Source: Rhizobium sp. WYCCWR10014 (GTDB lineage: Bacteria > Pseudomonadota > Alphaproteobacteria > Rhizobiales > Rhizobiaceae). From it: a stretch of DNA of 64,000 nucleotides. Shown here in pieces: positions 52,911-62,598 of this stretch (position 1 is its first letter; each line of letters begins with the position of its first letter). The position numbers were made by a program, and so were the translations under genes. The notes beneath the pieces are model-generated. The model was not told where the DNA came from. It did not search any database and saw only the letters and a list, made by a program, of their open reading frames with translations. Location of the stretch: contig NZ_LXFU01000030.1 of the NCBI RefSeq assembly GCF_001657485.1, positions 62,001 through 126,000 on the forward strand, given 5' to 3'.

Positions 52911-53921
52911 ATGGCGACCATTAGAGATGTAGCGACTCGGGCGCGGGTGTCGACGGCGACGGTCTCGGCGGTCGTCAATGACTCGGCCTACGTCAGCCCG
53001 GAGCTGCGCACCCGCGTGCTCGCCGCGATCAGCGAACTCAACTATGCGCCCTCGCAGGCAGCCCGCAGTCTGAAGCGCGGTCGCAGCCAGTTGCTGGCAC
53101 TGGTCGTTGCCGATCTCGCGAACCCGTTCTTTGCGCGGCTTGTCTGGGCGGCGGAGGCGGCAGTGGCTGCTTGGGGTTATTCGCTCGTCCTGTTCAACAG
53201 CGACGAAAAACCTGAAAACGAGCGGCGCATCCTTGCCCGGATCCGAGCTCTGTCCTGTGACGGGATCATTCTGGTTCCGGTCGATGTCGTCTCCACTCAG
53301 CCGCAGCGCGATAGCGAAGGGGAGCCGATCCCGACTGTGCTTTTTGGGCGCACCGTCGAGGGGCAGAACACAGATACGATCACCATCGACAATGTCGCTG
53401 CCGCCCGGCAGGTCACCAACTACCTGATGGATCTAGGCCATACACGGATTGGGACCATCACCGGCCCCCTGCATCTAACGACCGGCCGCGGCCGTCTTGA
53501 GGGTATGCTGGAAGCCATGCGAGCACGCGGATTAACCCCGGCACCAAACCATATTCGCGCCGGCGAATTTCGGGAGGATATCGCTTATTCCGTCGCGCGT
53601 GAGCTTCTGACTCAACCTGAGCCCCCTACCGCCATCTATGTTGCCAACGGCGTTATGGCTCTTGGCGTGATGAGAGCACTGGCCGATCTCAGCCTTAAAT
53701 GCCCCGATGATATCTCGATCGCGTCTACGGACACTATTCCCGGCATCGGGGGTCTTCGCCCGCGTCTCACGCGCACAGAGCATCCGGTAATCGATATGAC
53801 CAACGAAGCACTACGTTTGCTCGTGGACCGGATCAATCGCGGCTCTGGCGCCGACGCCCGGAACATAGTCTTCCAGCCCTCGCTCGTTGTGGGAGAGAGT
53901 TGTGCGCCCCACAAGAGCTGA
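52911..53921 (+). CDS. LacI family transcriptional regulator
   Basis: A 336-residue repressor. The N-terminal helix-turn-helix and hinge are clear (ATIRDVATRARVSTATVSAVV, then LNYAPSQAARSLKRGRS), and the rest is a periplasmic-binding-protein-like sensor (LALVVADLANPFFARLVWAAE, IDNVAAARQVTNYLMDLGH). The true start is at 52911 with GGGAA upstream; the frame is open for 41 further codons, which would cover operator 2. It is divergent from a sugar ABC operon and should control it in response to the imported sugar. Confidence 0.92.
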   Translation: MATIRDVATRARVSTATVSAVVNDSAYVSPELRTRVLAAISELNYAPSQAARSLKRGRSQLLALVVADLANPFFARLVWAAEAAVAAWGYSLVLFNSDEKPENERRILARIRALSCDGIILVPVDVVSTQPQRDSEGEPIPTVLFGRTVEGQNTDTITIDNVAAARQVTNYLMDLGHTRIGTITGPLHLTTGRGRLEGMLEAMRARGLTPAPNHIRAGEFREDIAYSVARELLTQPEPPTAIYVANGVMALGVMRALADLSLKCPDDISIASTDTIPGIGGLRPRLTRTEHPVIDMTNEALRLLVDRINRGSGADARNIVFQPSLVVGESCAPHKS

Positions 53922-53942
53922 TGAGACAAAGGCCGTAGCCAT

Positions 53943-54145
53943 AACGCCTGGACAGCACTCGGGAACTCAGCGAGGAGGCCGTCGCCTGCGCTTCCGAAGA
54001 TACGGCCACCATGCTCGCGCACCAAATCGGCGATCCGATTGTGGCACAAATTGAGTGCACGAACCGTGCTCTCCTCGTCCAGCGCCGTAAGGCGGTTGGA
54101 GCCGGCAACATCGGTGGAAAGGATGGCTGCAAGCTTTCGGTCCAC
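53943..54145 (-). pseudogene. N-terminal remnant of a class III adenylate cyclase
   Basis: About 66 codons translate to VDRKLAAILSTDVAGSNRL and on through VREHGGRIFGSAGDGLLAEFPSAVQA, the first part of a class III nucleotidyl cyclase catalytic domain, including the metal-binding Asp in STDVAGS and the GDG turn. Beyond that point the frame runs into DNA antisense to the LacI-type gene and the homology stops, so most of the domain is missing. A GTG at 54145 could have been the start. The remainder is probably the scar of a deletion. Confidence 0.65.
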
Positions 54146-54363
54146 AGCGGTGACCAGTCCTGCTGCGAGCAATAGTTGCGTAACTATGTGCGCGTTCAGC
54201 AAGAAATTACACAGTGAGAACGGCGGTTTTTGCACCGTATACAGGACATCCCTACCGCCCGAAGAGGCCGCCATTGAGGTCCACACTTCTCCGATGAGGC
54301 GTTCCGAACCAAGCCTGGCCGGCTCGCACGATCGACGGAGGAGCTTCGTTTGAGACATCACCG

Positions 54364-55434
54364 CTAATAGCCGGTCATTTCAAGATATCCGACACCTGAC
54401 GCGGAGCCTGTAACGTTAATCGGCCCCTCCCAATAAGGCGTAGAGGTCGCCATCCAGGACTGCTCGTTCAGCGGTTTCGTGGTGATATCGAGCGACTTAC
54501 CCGGCACGCGTATACGCCACTCTACCGGCATCCGGCGCCCATCGACCGTTGCCTTCTGCGTCGGCTCCAGTTGGATGTCGTCTTTCGACAAAGGTGTCGT
54601 CCGTCCGTCCACGGATATCCAGTTCGCAGAGATGAACCCGTCCTCGTCATCACGAAGGCGAAAAGCCATCAGCTTATCGCCGGAATTCAGATGCAGTGAG
54701 AACCAATCCCAACCCGTCTGATTGGACGCAAGCGGCTGCGACGACCACTCCCGATCCAGCCAGGCCTTGCCGGTGACCTTAACCGGCGCTCCGAACGTCG
54801 TGATCGTTCCCGCCACCTCATAAAAAGGCTGTGAGTAATAGTAGCTCGCCTGTCCGTTCGCCGACTTTACCGAAAAGCCGTTGTCTCCCTGAAGAACGAT
54901 CGGGCCGTCGGCCTTGAGGTCTAAGGTGTAGCTGAAGTTCAGCCCACCCGCAGAGACTGAAAGGTTGCCAAGGGCGTCCAAGCCGGATCGCTCGTTATCC
55001 TCCATCCGCCAGTCGTCTATCCAAGCCCGAAACGGTCTTGCGGCAACGCCTGCCTGCCCGACGCCTCCCCGTCCCAAGCGCTCTGCAACATACTGATGGC
55101 CTTGAGTGGTGATCGCCGCGTGCCCGATCCAGATCTGCGGATCCGCGAAACCTGCCTTGTCTCCCGGAGCCAGCGCAGAGCGAAACAGCGTCCACTGCGC
55201 TCCATATTGCCTGCCATCCTCGTCTTTGAGATTAGCGGTCACATACCACCACTCAATGCGATAATCAGGATGAGCGCCATGATCGGCGGGGAAAGAAAGA
55301 ACTGAACCTTGCTCCGGGATCGCAAAACCATGCGCATCCGATCCCAATCCGGCGAAGCCTTGCGCAAATGCCTGACCGCTCGCGCAGATCATAGCCGCCG
55401 CTATCAGGACAGATGCCGACTTTCTACCGTTCAT
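54364..55434 (-). CDS. AttH/CrtC-like lipocalin-fold exported protein
   Basis: A 356-residue exported protein. Residues 1-24 are a Sec signal peptide (AMICASGQAFA). The mature part matches the AttH/CrtC-like domain (carotenoid hydratase-related, two lipocalin-like halves): the hallmark RIEWWYVTANLKDEDGRQYG occurs at about 60, with QWTLFRSA, a PQIWIGHAAIT strand and WLDREWSSQPL later, and TGWDWFSLHLNSGDKLMAFRLR near 240. In Agrobacterium the att locus carries this protein with an ABC transporter. The function is not proven; lipid or envelope substrates are suspected. It overlaps the upstream permease gene by 11 bases and is last in a three-gene operon. Confidence 0.87.
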   Translation of the reverse strand: MNGRKSASVLIAAAMICASGQAFAQGFAGLGSDAHGFAIPEQGSVLSFPADHGAHPDYRIEWWYVTANLKDEDGRQYGAQWTLFRSALAPGDKAGFADPQIWIGHAAITTQGHQYVAERLGRGGVGQAGVAARPFRAWIDDWRMEDNERSGLDALGNLSVSAGGLNFSYTLDLKADGPIVLQGDNGFSVKSANGQASYYYSQPFYEVAGTITTFGAPVKVTGKAWLDREWSSQPLASNQTGWDWFSLHLNSGDKLMAFRLRDDEDGFISANWISVDGRTTPLSKDDIQLEPTQKATVDGRRMPVEWRIRVPGKSLDITTKPLNEQSWMATSTPYWEGPINVTGSASGVGYLEMTGY

Positions 55435-57826
55435 TGGCGAAAATCCTCAGCAGGTCCGCAGGATTGATCGAGGCCAGCCGCCGAACCGGCACCAGCACCG
55501 ACAGCAATGCAGCAGCAAGAGCGATTGTTCCCAGCCAAAACCAATCCATTGGAAACACCATCATCGGCAATCGCCAACCAAATGCCTCCACGTTCACGAT
55601 CGCAAGCAGGACCCACGCCAGGGCAAGGCCGACCGGGATCGCAGCCACAAATGTTGCCAGCCAGAGTGCAAGTGTCCGGGCAACTTCGTAGAGCGCCAGA
55701 TCCCGTCGCCGGACACCCATTGCCCACACGGGCGCGAGCTGTGGAAGCCGAATACCTGACAGCGTCAGGAGACTTGAGAACATGGCAAATCCTGCCACAG
55801 CAAGGGTGAGGACGTTCAACGCGCCCGTCACCTTGAATGTCTGATCGAAGATGGCTCTCGATTGTCGCTTGAGCGAAGCCTGATCGACGATCGCGGTATC
55901 AGGCAGACCAAACTCCTCGACCAACTGGCGCTTCAGATCCTGGGCTTGCTCGGGAGCCACTCTGACACCGTAGCGAAGTTTCGGGACATCGGGGTAATGA
56001 TCGACCAGGGTATTGATCCCGATAATCACTTGCCCATTCGGATTTCCATAGTCCGAGTAGACGCCGACCACGGTTGCGCGCCAGCCTCCAGGCATGACCA
56101 ACGGCTGGCCGATCTTGGCTTCGCCGCGACGCCACATCTGTTCATTGATCAGAGCACCCTGCCCGGCGGAGATCCTTGCCCAAACGTCGGCGTCGGAAGC
56201 GATCAAAGGCCAGTGCTCCCGGTAGGTCGGATCGTCCGCGACACCAAAGATCTGGGTCTGTTGGCCAAGCACCTCGGCGTCGACGCTCCAGATGGGCAAG
56301 AGCGCGGTTGAGCGTGGTGGAAGCCAGACTCGGAGACGCGCGGCTTCCTCCTCATCCTTGGCAGTGACGTAAAGCTCGGCGGCCAGGCGTTGATCGAGCC
56401 ATCCGATGAAAGTCAACCGGAAGCTCGAGACCATCGTGCCGACGCCGATGTTTGCCGACAATGCCAGCAGCAGAGCCATCAAAGCCAACGACAGGCCGGG
56501 AATCTGTATGCGGGTGTCGGCCCAGAACCATTCCATAAGGGCGCTGCGTGCCAAGTGCTGCGCTTTGGTCAGGATGATGGCAAGAAGTGCAGGCAGCACC
56601 AGAGCTGTGCCAAGAAGCAGGCAGCCAAGTACCGCAAAACCCGCCACCAGCCCGGACGCAGTAATCGCAAGGATAGCAGCCATGATCAGCAGAATTCCAC
56701 CCGTTCCCGCTTGAAAGGCAAGCGATCTGGCCGACTCTCTTTCCCATGCTCGCGGCTGGGCGGCGGCTAAAATCGGCAGCTTCCAAACCCGCCACAGGCT
56801 CTGGGCAGACGAGACGGCGGTTCCTCCGAGGGCAATCGCCAGTCCAGCCAGCCACCATTCCGGCCGAATGGATAGCGAGCCTGACACATCGGCGCCGTAG
56901 AGGCCCCTGAGGGTCGCGGCAACGCCCGGCATCAGGAGCCATGCAATGACGTAGCCGAGTATGACGCCGATCAAACCGGAAATCAGCGCCAGCATCGAAA
57001 GCTCGATCAAGAGCACCGTGATCAATGCTCGAAGCGAGACACCAAGAGATCTGAGTGTGCGAAAAGTGCCTCGACGCTGTTCGAAGGTCAGGCCGGTGGC
57101 CGAATACACGATGAAGAGCCCGACGATGAACGAAAGGAAGCCGAAAGCCGTAAGGTTGAGGTGGAAGCTGTCTGTGAGGCGAGCGACGTCTGGTTGTTCA
57201 CCCGGTTCGCGGATCGTCAATCCCGCCTGATCGATTGCTTCGGCGGTGATCCTTTGATCGGCCGCGACCACCAGGCGGTCGATCTTCCCGTGCTTGTCGA
57301 GCAATCGATCGGCTACCGCTATGTCGACGAAGGCAGCACCGTCGGGAACCTTGCCGTCGACTTTGATGTTCATGTCCGTGACGCCACGGAGCCGCTCGGC
57401 AGTGGCGCTCGACACAAGCAGCTGTCCGCGGCCTGAAAAGAAGGCGGATAGGTCCGGGCTGCTGGCGGGGGTCTCGTTCCGGGTGTCTCTTGGCATGGTC
57501 AAAGGTTCGATACCAACCAATCTGATCCTTGTGCTGCCAAAGCGGTAGGTGCCCTCAATCACGGGCGAGACCTTCAGACCCGCTCGACGCAGGCTGCCAT
57601 AGACCTCGCTCGCTATGCCGTCACCGTCCTTGGCGACGATCTGCCGGAGGTTGCCTTGCTCCAGAACCGAAGCCGCCCGGGCATAGCTCGCCCTAGCCTC
57701 GGCATTGATGGCCTGAACGCCGGACCAGAGAGACGTCGCAAGCGCAATCCCCATGACCAGCGTCAGAAGCTGAAGAGGTTTCCGACGCCAGTGTGACAGC
57801 AAGGCTGCGAAGGCAACGAAGTTCAT
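55424..57826 (-). CDS. FtsX-family ABC transporter permease
   Basis: An 800-residue permease with two FtsX/MacB-type membrane blocks. Helix 1 is at about 18-38 (LQLLTLVMGIALATSLWSGVQA), a large periplasmic loop follows, then three helices near 225-335, a second set near 380-450, another loop and a last set near 700-790. MacB/LolCE-like systems use ATP to move or extract envelope molecules rather than to import. The start overlaps the ATPase stop as ATGA and the end overlaps the AttH-like gene, so the three form a conserved unit. Confidence 0.88.
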   Translation of the reverse strand: MNFVAFAALLSHWRRKPLQLLTLVMGIALATSLWSGVQAINAEARASYARAASVLEQGNLRQIVAKDGDGIASEVYGSLRRAGLKVSPVIEGTYRFGSTRIRLVGIEPLTMPRDTRNETPASSPDLSAFFSGRGQLLVSSATAERLRGVTDMNIKVDGKVPDGAAFVDIAVADRLLDKHGKIDRLVVAADQRITAEAIDQAGLTIREPGEQPDVARLTDSFHLNLTAFGFLSFIVGLFIVYSATGLTFEQRRGTFRTLRSLGVSLRALITVLLIELSMLALISGLIGVILGYVIAWLLMPGVAATLRGLYGADVSGSLSIRPEWWLAGLAIALGGTAVSSAQSLWRVWKLPILAAAQPRAWERESARSLAFQAGTGGILLIMAAILAITASGLVAGFAVLGCLLLGTALVLPALLAIILTKAQHLARSALMEWFWADTRIQIPGLSLALMALLLALSANIGVGTMVSSFRLTFIGWLDQRLAAELYVTAKDEEEAARLRVWLPPRSTALLPIWSVDAEVLGQQTQIFGVADDPTYREHWPLIASDADVWARISAGQGALINEQMWRRGEAKIGQPLVMPGGWRATVVGVYSDYGNPNGQVIIGINTLVDHYPDVPKLRYGVRVAPEQAQDLKRQLVEEFGLPDTAIVDQASLKRQSRAIFDQTFKVTGALNVLTLAVAGFAMFSSLLTLSGIRLPQLAPVWAMGVRRRDLALYEVARTLALWLATFVAAIPVGLALAWVLLAIVNVEAFGWRLPMMVFPMDWFWLGTIALAAALLSVLVPVRRLASINPADLLRIFANER

Positions 57827-58482
57827 TCGGCAATCTTCCCACCGCGAAGGACCACCGTTCGGTCCAGACGAGCTGAAAGCCTCGTGGAGTGGGTGACGAG
57901 AAGCAGAGCCGATCCCACAGTCCGGGCGAGGCTGAGCATCAGATCGAGGACCACATCGCCTGTTTGCTCATCCAGGTTGCCCGTTGGCTCGTCCGCAAGA
58001 ATGAGAGGAGGTCGAGCAGCCAAGGTTCGGCCGATTGCAACGCGCTGCTGTTGGCCTCCGGAAAGCTGCTCGGGATATCGGGCGGTGTATTCTTCCAGCC
58101 CCAGTTTCTCGACCAACTGCGCTTCCCAAGCGTGATCGTATCGGTTTGCAAGCTTGGCGTGGAACGAGATGTTGGCTGCGACGCTCAGGGATGGAATGAG
58201 GTTAAACTGTTGAAAAACAAGGCCGACCCTGGTTCTCCGGTATCGGGCCCGTTCGCTCTCTGCAAATAGCGCCAGATCGCTGCCATCCATCACGACCGAG
58301 CCGCCGTCTGCACGGTCGAGCCCGCCTGCCAGATGCAGCAATGTGCTTTTGCCACTGCCGGACTCTCCGGTTAGCGCAACACTTTCGCCCGCAGCGACTT
58401 CCAGATCGACGCCCTTCAGGATTTCGATCGGGCCCTCGGCGGTGGAATAGGACTTTCTAACGCCTGCGAGGGTGAGGATCAT
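57823..58482 (-). CDS. LolD/MacB-type ABC ATPase
   Basis: A 219-residue ATPase of the LolD/MacB family. Walker A is GESGSGKST, the Q-loop VFQQFNLIPSLS, signature LSGGQQQRVAIGR, Walker B ILADEPTGNLD, and the switch His is in LLVTHS. The start at 58482 begins MILTLAGVRKSY; the frame is open for 74 codons upstream but those codons read poorly. It overlaps the permease start by 4 bases. Confidence 0.92.
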   Translation of the reverse strand: MILTLAGVRKSYSTAEGPIEILKGVDLEVAAGESVALTGESGSGKSTLLHLAGGLDRADGGSVVMDGSDLALFAESERARYRRTRVGLVFQQFNLIPSLSVAANISFHAKLANRYDHAWEAQLVEKLGLEEYTARYPEQLSGGQQQRVAIGRTLAARPPLILADEPTGNLDEQTGDVVLDLMLSLARTVGSALLLVTHSTRLSARLDRTVVLRGGKIAE

Positions 58483-58766
58483 GTCGGTCTTCTCGAACAC
58501 GGAGTTTGCAGAATGCAAGACCTCGGATGACCTAAGAAACTTTCGGGGGGATCGCAAGATCCGTGCGACAGAAATGGGCGACCCGCGACGTGATCCCTGT
58601 CTTGCGCGGCTGGGCCGCGAACCGACATGGAGGGGCAGCCGGTCGCCCGAGGCGGCGTCGACAACACCCAACACCCGCGTCGAAACGCAGCTTTTTACCG
58701 TCAACTATTGCCCCGCGAGCGGGGTGAGGCAGGCGACCCTTCACCAGCATAGCTTCGCATAGAGAG

Positions 58767-60128
58767 TTATTCCTCCCGGAATGCGCGATTGAACTGATCG
58801 GTGAGCGGTTTGGCAAAAAATGACATCGCGGTCCGCTCTTCGGTGGAGACAAAGACTTCCACCGGCATTCCCGGCAGAAGCCTATTGTCGCCGAGTCTTG
58901 CAAGCTCGGCGGGGGGCACCGCGACATCGGCCAGGTAGAATATTTGCCCTGTCGCAGGATCGGTGCTTGTGGCCGCTGAGACATAGGCGATGCTGCCGTG
59001 AAGCTCCGGCGTTGCACGTTGGTTGAAGGCAGAGAACCGCATTCTTGCATCCTGCCCGACAAATACTTGATCGATGTCGGTTGGTGACAGTCTGGCCTGG
59101 ATCTTAAGTGCGGCGTCATTCGGCACCAGCGTCACCAGCTTTTCGGCCGGGGTGATGACACCGCCGATCGTGTGAACGAAGAGCTCGTTCACCGTTCCCG
59201 ACAAAGGTGCCCTTATATCGGTGCGCGACAGGCGATCTTCAACAGCGATACGCCGTTCCGTCAACTCGGAGATTTTCGGTTCTATGATGCTCAATTCGCG
59301 TTGCGCCTCCGTACGTGCAGCCTCATCGATGGCGATGATCTGAACCTGGATTTCGCTCATGCGTGCTCTTGAGCGCGCTATATTGGCCTGAACCTCTCCG
59401 TTCTCGCCCGTCAGCTTTGACAGTTCGCGATCGATAAAATATTTGCGTGACGTGTCGATGAGCTTCTTGTCGGCCAGACCCTTGATCTTGACGTGTTCGA
59501 TCCGCACAAGTTCGAGTTCATCGGTTTTTGCGTCATGCTGGGCAATGAGGCCTTTCAACTCCTCTTCGAGCTGCGAAATTCCGTACTGCAACTGCTGCTT
59601 TTGATTTTGTCTATTGCGCCGGTTTCCATCGAACAGACGGCGTTCGCCGGAGGAGATAAGAGGAAACTCGGTGAGGGTTGCGGCGAACTCCGGCGCGTGG
59701 ACGATTTCATCCTCGTTGTCGCGTTCGGCAACCAGCCGCGCCTGCCGCGCGGTCAGCTCGACGAGTTGCGTCTTGACAATGGAAAGTTCGGCACGGGTCT
59801 GGGCGTCGTCGAGGCGTAGCATGATCTGCCCCTTCGACACGAAATCACCTTCCTTGATCGCGATTTCACTGACAATGCCGCCGTCGCGATGCTGAATTGA
59901 TTTCAGGTTGCGATCAACCTTAATGATGCCTGGCGCGATGATGGCGCCCTGCAGTTGGGTTGTTGCCGCCCATCCGCCCGCGCCAGCAAAGAGCAGCAGT
60001 CCTAGAGTTAGACCGGCAAGAACGCGCGATGCCACCGGAAACGTATTGTTCGCATCAGGTGCGAATGGAGGCGGTGCTTTCGTCTGAGTATGGAACACTT
60101 CTTTTCTCCCGAGCCGTTGTTCATGCAT
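58767..60128 (-). CDS. HlyD/PrsE-type type I secretion adaptor
   Basis: A 453-residue membrane fusion protein. One N-terminal membrane helix (about 33-56) is followed by a lipoyl half-motif (IIAPGIIKVDRNLKSIQHRDGG), long coiled-coil hairpin helices (about 105-300) and the second lipoyl and beta-barrel parts (RLSRTDIRAPLSGTVNELFVHT). It links the inner-membrane ABC exporter to a TolC-like outer-membrane channel. Its start overlaps the RTX gene end by 8 bases, so in this operon the order is ABC exporter, RTX substrate, adaptor. No outer-membrane component is encoded in the window. Confidence 0.93.
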   Translation of the reverse strand: MHEQRLGRKEVFHTQTKAPPPFAPDANNTFPVASRVLAGLTLGLLLFAGAGGWAATTQLQGAIIAPGIIKVDRNLKSIQHRDGGIVSEIAIKEGDFVSKGQIMLRLDDAQTRAELSIVKTQLVELTARQARLVAERDNEDEIVHAPEFAATLTEFPLISSGERRLFDGNRRNRQNQKQQLQYGISQLEEELKGLIAQHDAKTDELELVRIEHVKIKGLADKKLIDTSRKYFIDRELSKLTGENGEVQANIARSRARMSEIQVQIIAIDEAARTEAQRELSIIEPKISELTERRIAVEDRLSRTDIRAPLSGTVNELFVHTIGGVITPAEKLVTLVPNDAALKIQARLSPTDIDQVFVGQDARMRFSAFNQRATPELHGSIAYVSAATSTDPATGQIFYLADVAVPPAELARLGDNRLLPGMPVEVFVSTEERTAMSFFAKPLTDQFNRAFREE

Positions 60129-62598
60129 TCTCGACGATCACGAGCAAGTGGTGGCCCGTAAGATTGATCGTCATTTCGTAATGCTGGTCCTTGTCCATAT
60201 CGACTTCGATGAAGGTCTGGCTCAATTCGTCCGTTCCCTCATGGCGAACCCGGATCGGCAGGGCTTCTGCATCAGCCTTTTCGCCATAAATATTCTCGAA
60301 GCGTTCCTCCAGGCCGTCCATGACCTCCTCGAAGATCTTGTACTTCGATACATCGATGCGGTCTCCCACCATGAAATCCAGGATCTGATGAACGAGATCG
60401 GCGCTGCTTTCGCCGGCCGGCACGCTGAACTCGAACGTGTCATCGCCAGCTCCGCCTTCGATGAGAACGGCCGCCGACCCGACGCGGACGACGTCATTGC
60501 CTGCGCCGCCCACGACCTTTTCGAATCCGTCGATGAGATCTTGCCCGACATCAAAACCGGTGGCCGTGCCGGTATTCAGGTCGATGAGCACGCCGTGTGC
60601 GGCCTGCGAGTAGTCGATCGTGTCCAGACCTTCCTCACCTCGGTAGTCGTCATCCGACGCATCGGCAGCCGCCACCACGATATCATCACCGTCGCCGGTA
60701 GAGAGGCAATCGACGCCTTCATCGTCGCGCAAGATGTCGTCGCCCTCGCCAGTTCTGATGACTTCGAACCTGCTTATGCTGTCGCTACCAATTTCAGCCC
60801 CGCTTGCATTTGCTGCAACGAGATCAACGACAATCGACAGGACGGCTGCAGAATAATCGAGGGTGTCGATGCCGTCTCCGCCATCGTAGCTGTCTGCCGC
60901 CCCATCGGCATCACCGACAACGATATCATCCCCATCACCACCTTGGACGAGGTCCGTGCCGGCGCCGCCGCGCAGATGATCGTTTCCCTCGTTACCGTGT
61001 ATTTCCTCGGCCTCTGCACTGCCCGTGACTGAATCATCGCTGGAACCGGCGCGCACGATTTCGAAATTCGAGATTGAATCGTTGCAAATCTCGGCGCCGG
61101 AGGCTGTACCGTTTGCCAGATTGATCTCTACCGCCTCGGCGAGCGCTGAATAATCGAGCACATCAATACCCGATCCACCGTCATAACCGTCGTTTGCCCG
61201 ATCAGCATTGCCGATAATCGCGTCATCGCCTGAGCCTCCCTTGACCGTGTCGCGATCGTCACCGCCGCTTAACACGTCGTCGCCGGCGCCGCCGTCGAGG
61301 CTGTCGGTGCCCTTGTGCCCGAGTAGGATATCCCTGCCGTCTCCGCCGTCGAGCCTGTCGTTACCACCTTCGCCATCGATGACGTCATTGTCGGCATCGC
61401 CGGTCAAGATGTCGTGGCCGTCACCTCCGAGCAGCATATCGTTGCCTGCACCGCCGCTGAGCACATCATCGCCAGCGTCGCCAAAGATGCTGTCTCTGCC
61501 CTCCTCGCCATACAAGCGGTCGTTGCCTGCACCTCCCCAGATCTGATCGTCGCCCAATCCGGCAAGAACAACGTCATCGCCCTCACCGGCGAAAACAATA
61601 TCGTTCCCGCTGCCGGCCACGATGTTGTCGTTTCCATCGCCGCCGCTCACAGTGTCGCTGCCGTCCCTGGCGTCAATGTTGTCATTGCCGGCCAGTCCAT
61701 CGATGTCGTCGGCGCAATTGCTGCCAACAAGCAGGTCGTCGCCAGCCGTTCCGACAACAGGGGGCGGCTTGACGACGGAGAACTGAGCGGTCTGCGACAC
61801 CGAGACCTTGCCGTCGCTGATCTGGTAGGTGATGGTCACCGGGCCGAGCATGGCGGCATCGTATGTCCAGCCGCCGGCTGTCTGCACCAGTCGGCCCGAA
61901 GATACGCTGATGTCCCTGATCGACATCGCGTCGCCGTCCGGATCCACGCTGCCTCGCAGAAGATCGACCAGACCGATCAACGCACCTGCGCAACCGGAAA
62001 CATCCGCGAGCGTGACCGGACCGCTGACGCGAGGCGCACGGTTGGCAGCCTTTTCAGATGCGGGTTGGGCATTGGAAGGACGGGCTTTATCTCCGCTGGA
62101 CGGAGGAGGTCGCACAACCGAAAGTGCTTGCTTCGGAGCCGTCCAGACATTGTCGTTCGATGCATGGAAGGAAACGGAGATCCCGTTAAAGGTTTTCAGC
62201 AGCGCCAAACTTGGCAAGTTGATCCTGCTGAATTCTATCGGCAGGGATTCTGTCAGAGGATAACTCACGGCATTTTTATAGCTCGAGAGTGGAATAACCG
62301 CCGCCTTCCTTGCCGCTGGTACCCTCTCGTCCGCCTCGTCCTGCGGCTGAACCGTAGAACCGATCGCGCTGGTGTCGTTCACTGGTGCGGCGTCGGGAAG
62401 GTCGTCGGCCGGTTGCTGTTCTGCATTTGGGGCCTCTTGCTGGTTTGACAGAGCACTTTTCAGATAGAGCGCGAATCCCGTCAAAAGGAGCGAAAAAAAC
62501 AGTGGGACCCTTGAATGTTTGTCCTCGGACTTGAGCACATACCGGTCGTGCGGATCGTCTTCTATCTTGGCGGATTTTGTTCCCTTTACCTCGATCAT
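60121..62598 (-). CDS. RTX calcium-binding protein with N-terminal membrane anchor
   Basis: An 825-residue protein. An acidic, low-complexity N-terminus contains one predicted membrane helix (31-49, PLFFSLLLTGFALYLKS). A cadherin/Ig-like domain follows (about 215-275, VDLLRGSVDPDGDAMSIRD). From about 285 on there are many RTX nonapeptides (GGxGxDxUx). Three longer units built on YDGGSGIDVLDYSALAEAVEI, with DSISNFEIVR later, alternate with the nonapeptides. The C-terminal 100 residues form the likely secretion signal region. It is flanked by and overlaps its exporter genes, making it their substrate. RTX proteins normally lack membrane helices, so this may stay cell-bound. Confidence 0.9.
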   Translation of the reverse strand: MIEVKGTKSAKIEDDPHDRYVLKSEDKHSRVPLFFSLLLTGFALYLKSALSNQQEAPNAEQQPADDLPDAAPVNDTSAIGSTVQPQDEADERVPAARKAAVIPLSSYKNAVSYPLTESLPIEFSRINLPSLALLKTFNGISVSFHASNDNVWTAPKQALSVVRPPPSSGDKARPSNAQPASEKAANRAPRVSGPVTLADVSGCAGALIGLVDLLRGSVDPDGDAMSIRDISVSSGRLVQTAGGWTYDAAMLGPVTITYQISDGKVSVSQTAQFSVVKPPPVVGTAGDDLLVGSNCADDIDGLAGNDNIDARDGSDTVSGGDGNDNIVAGSGNDIVFAGEGDDVVLAGLGDDQIWGGAGNDRLYGEEGRDSIFGDAGDDVLSGGAGNDMLLGGDGHDILTGDADNDVIDGEGGNDRLDGGDGRDILLGHKGTDSLDGGAGDDVLSGGDDRDTVKGGSGDDAIIGNADRANDGYDGGSGIDVLDYSALAEAVEINLANGTASGAEICNDSISNFEIVRAGSSDDSVTGSAEAEEIHGNEGNDHLRGGAGTDLVQGGDGDDIVVGDADGAADSYDGGDGIDTLDYSAAVLSIVVDLVAANASGAEIGSDSISRFEVIRTGEGDDILRDDEGVDCLSTGDGDDIVVAAADASDDDYRGEEGLDTIDYSQAAHGVLIDLNTGTATGFDVGQDLIDGFEKVVGGAGNDVVRVGSAAVLIEGGAGDDTFEFSVPAGESSADLVHQILDFMVGDRIDVSKYKIFEEVMDGLEERFENIYGEKADAEALPIRVRHEGTDELSQTFIEVDMDKDQHYEMTINLTGHHLLVIVENA

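Noticed and set aside
60300-61760. Tandem DNA repeats over the RTX gene as a CRISPR or satellite
   Set aside because: The periodicity follows the nonapeptide codons of one long reading frame; units vary and there are no spacers.
61414-62448. 344-codon rightward frame opposite the RTX gene
   Set aside because: A by-product of the repetitive RTX codons on the other strand.
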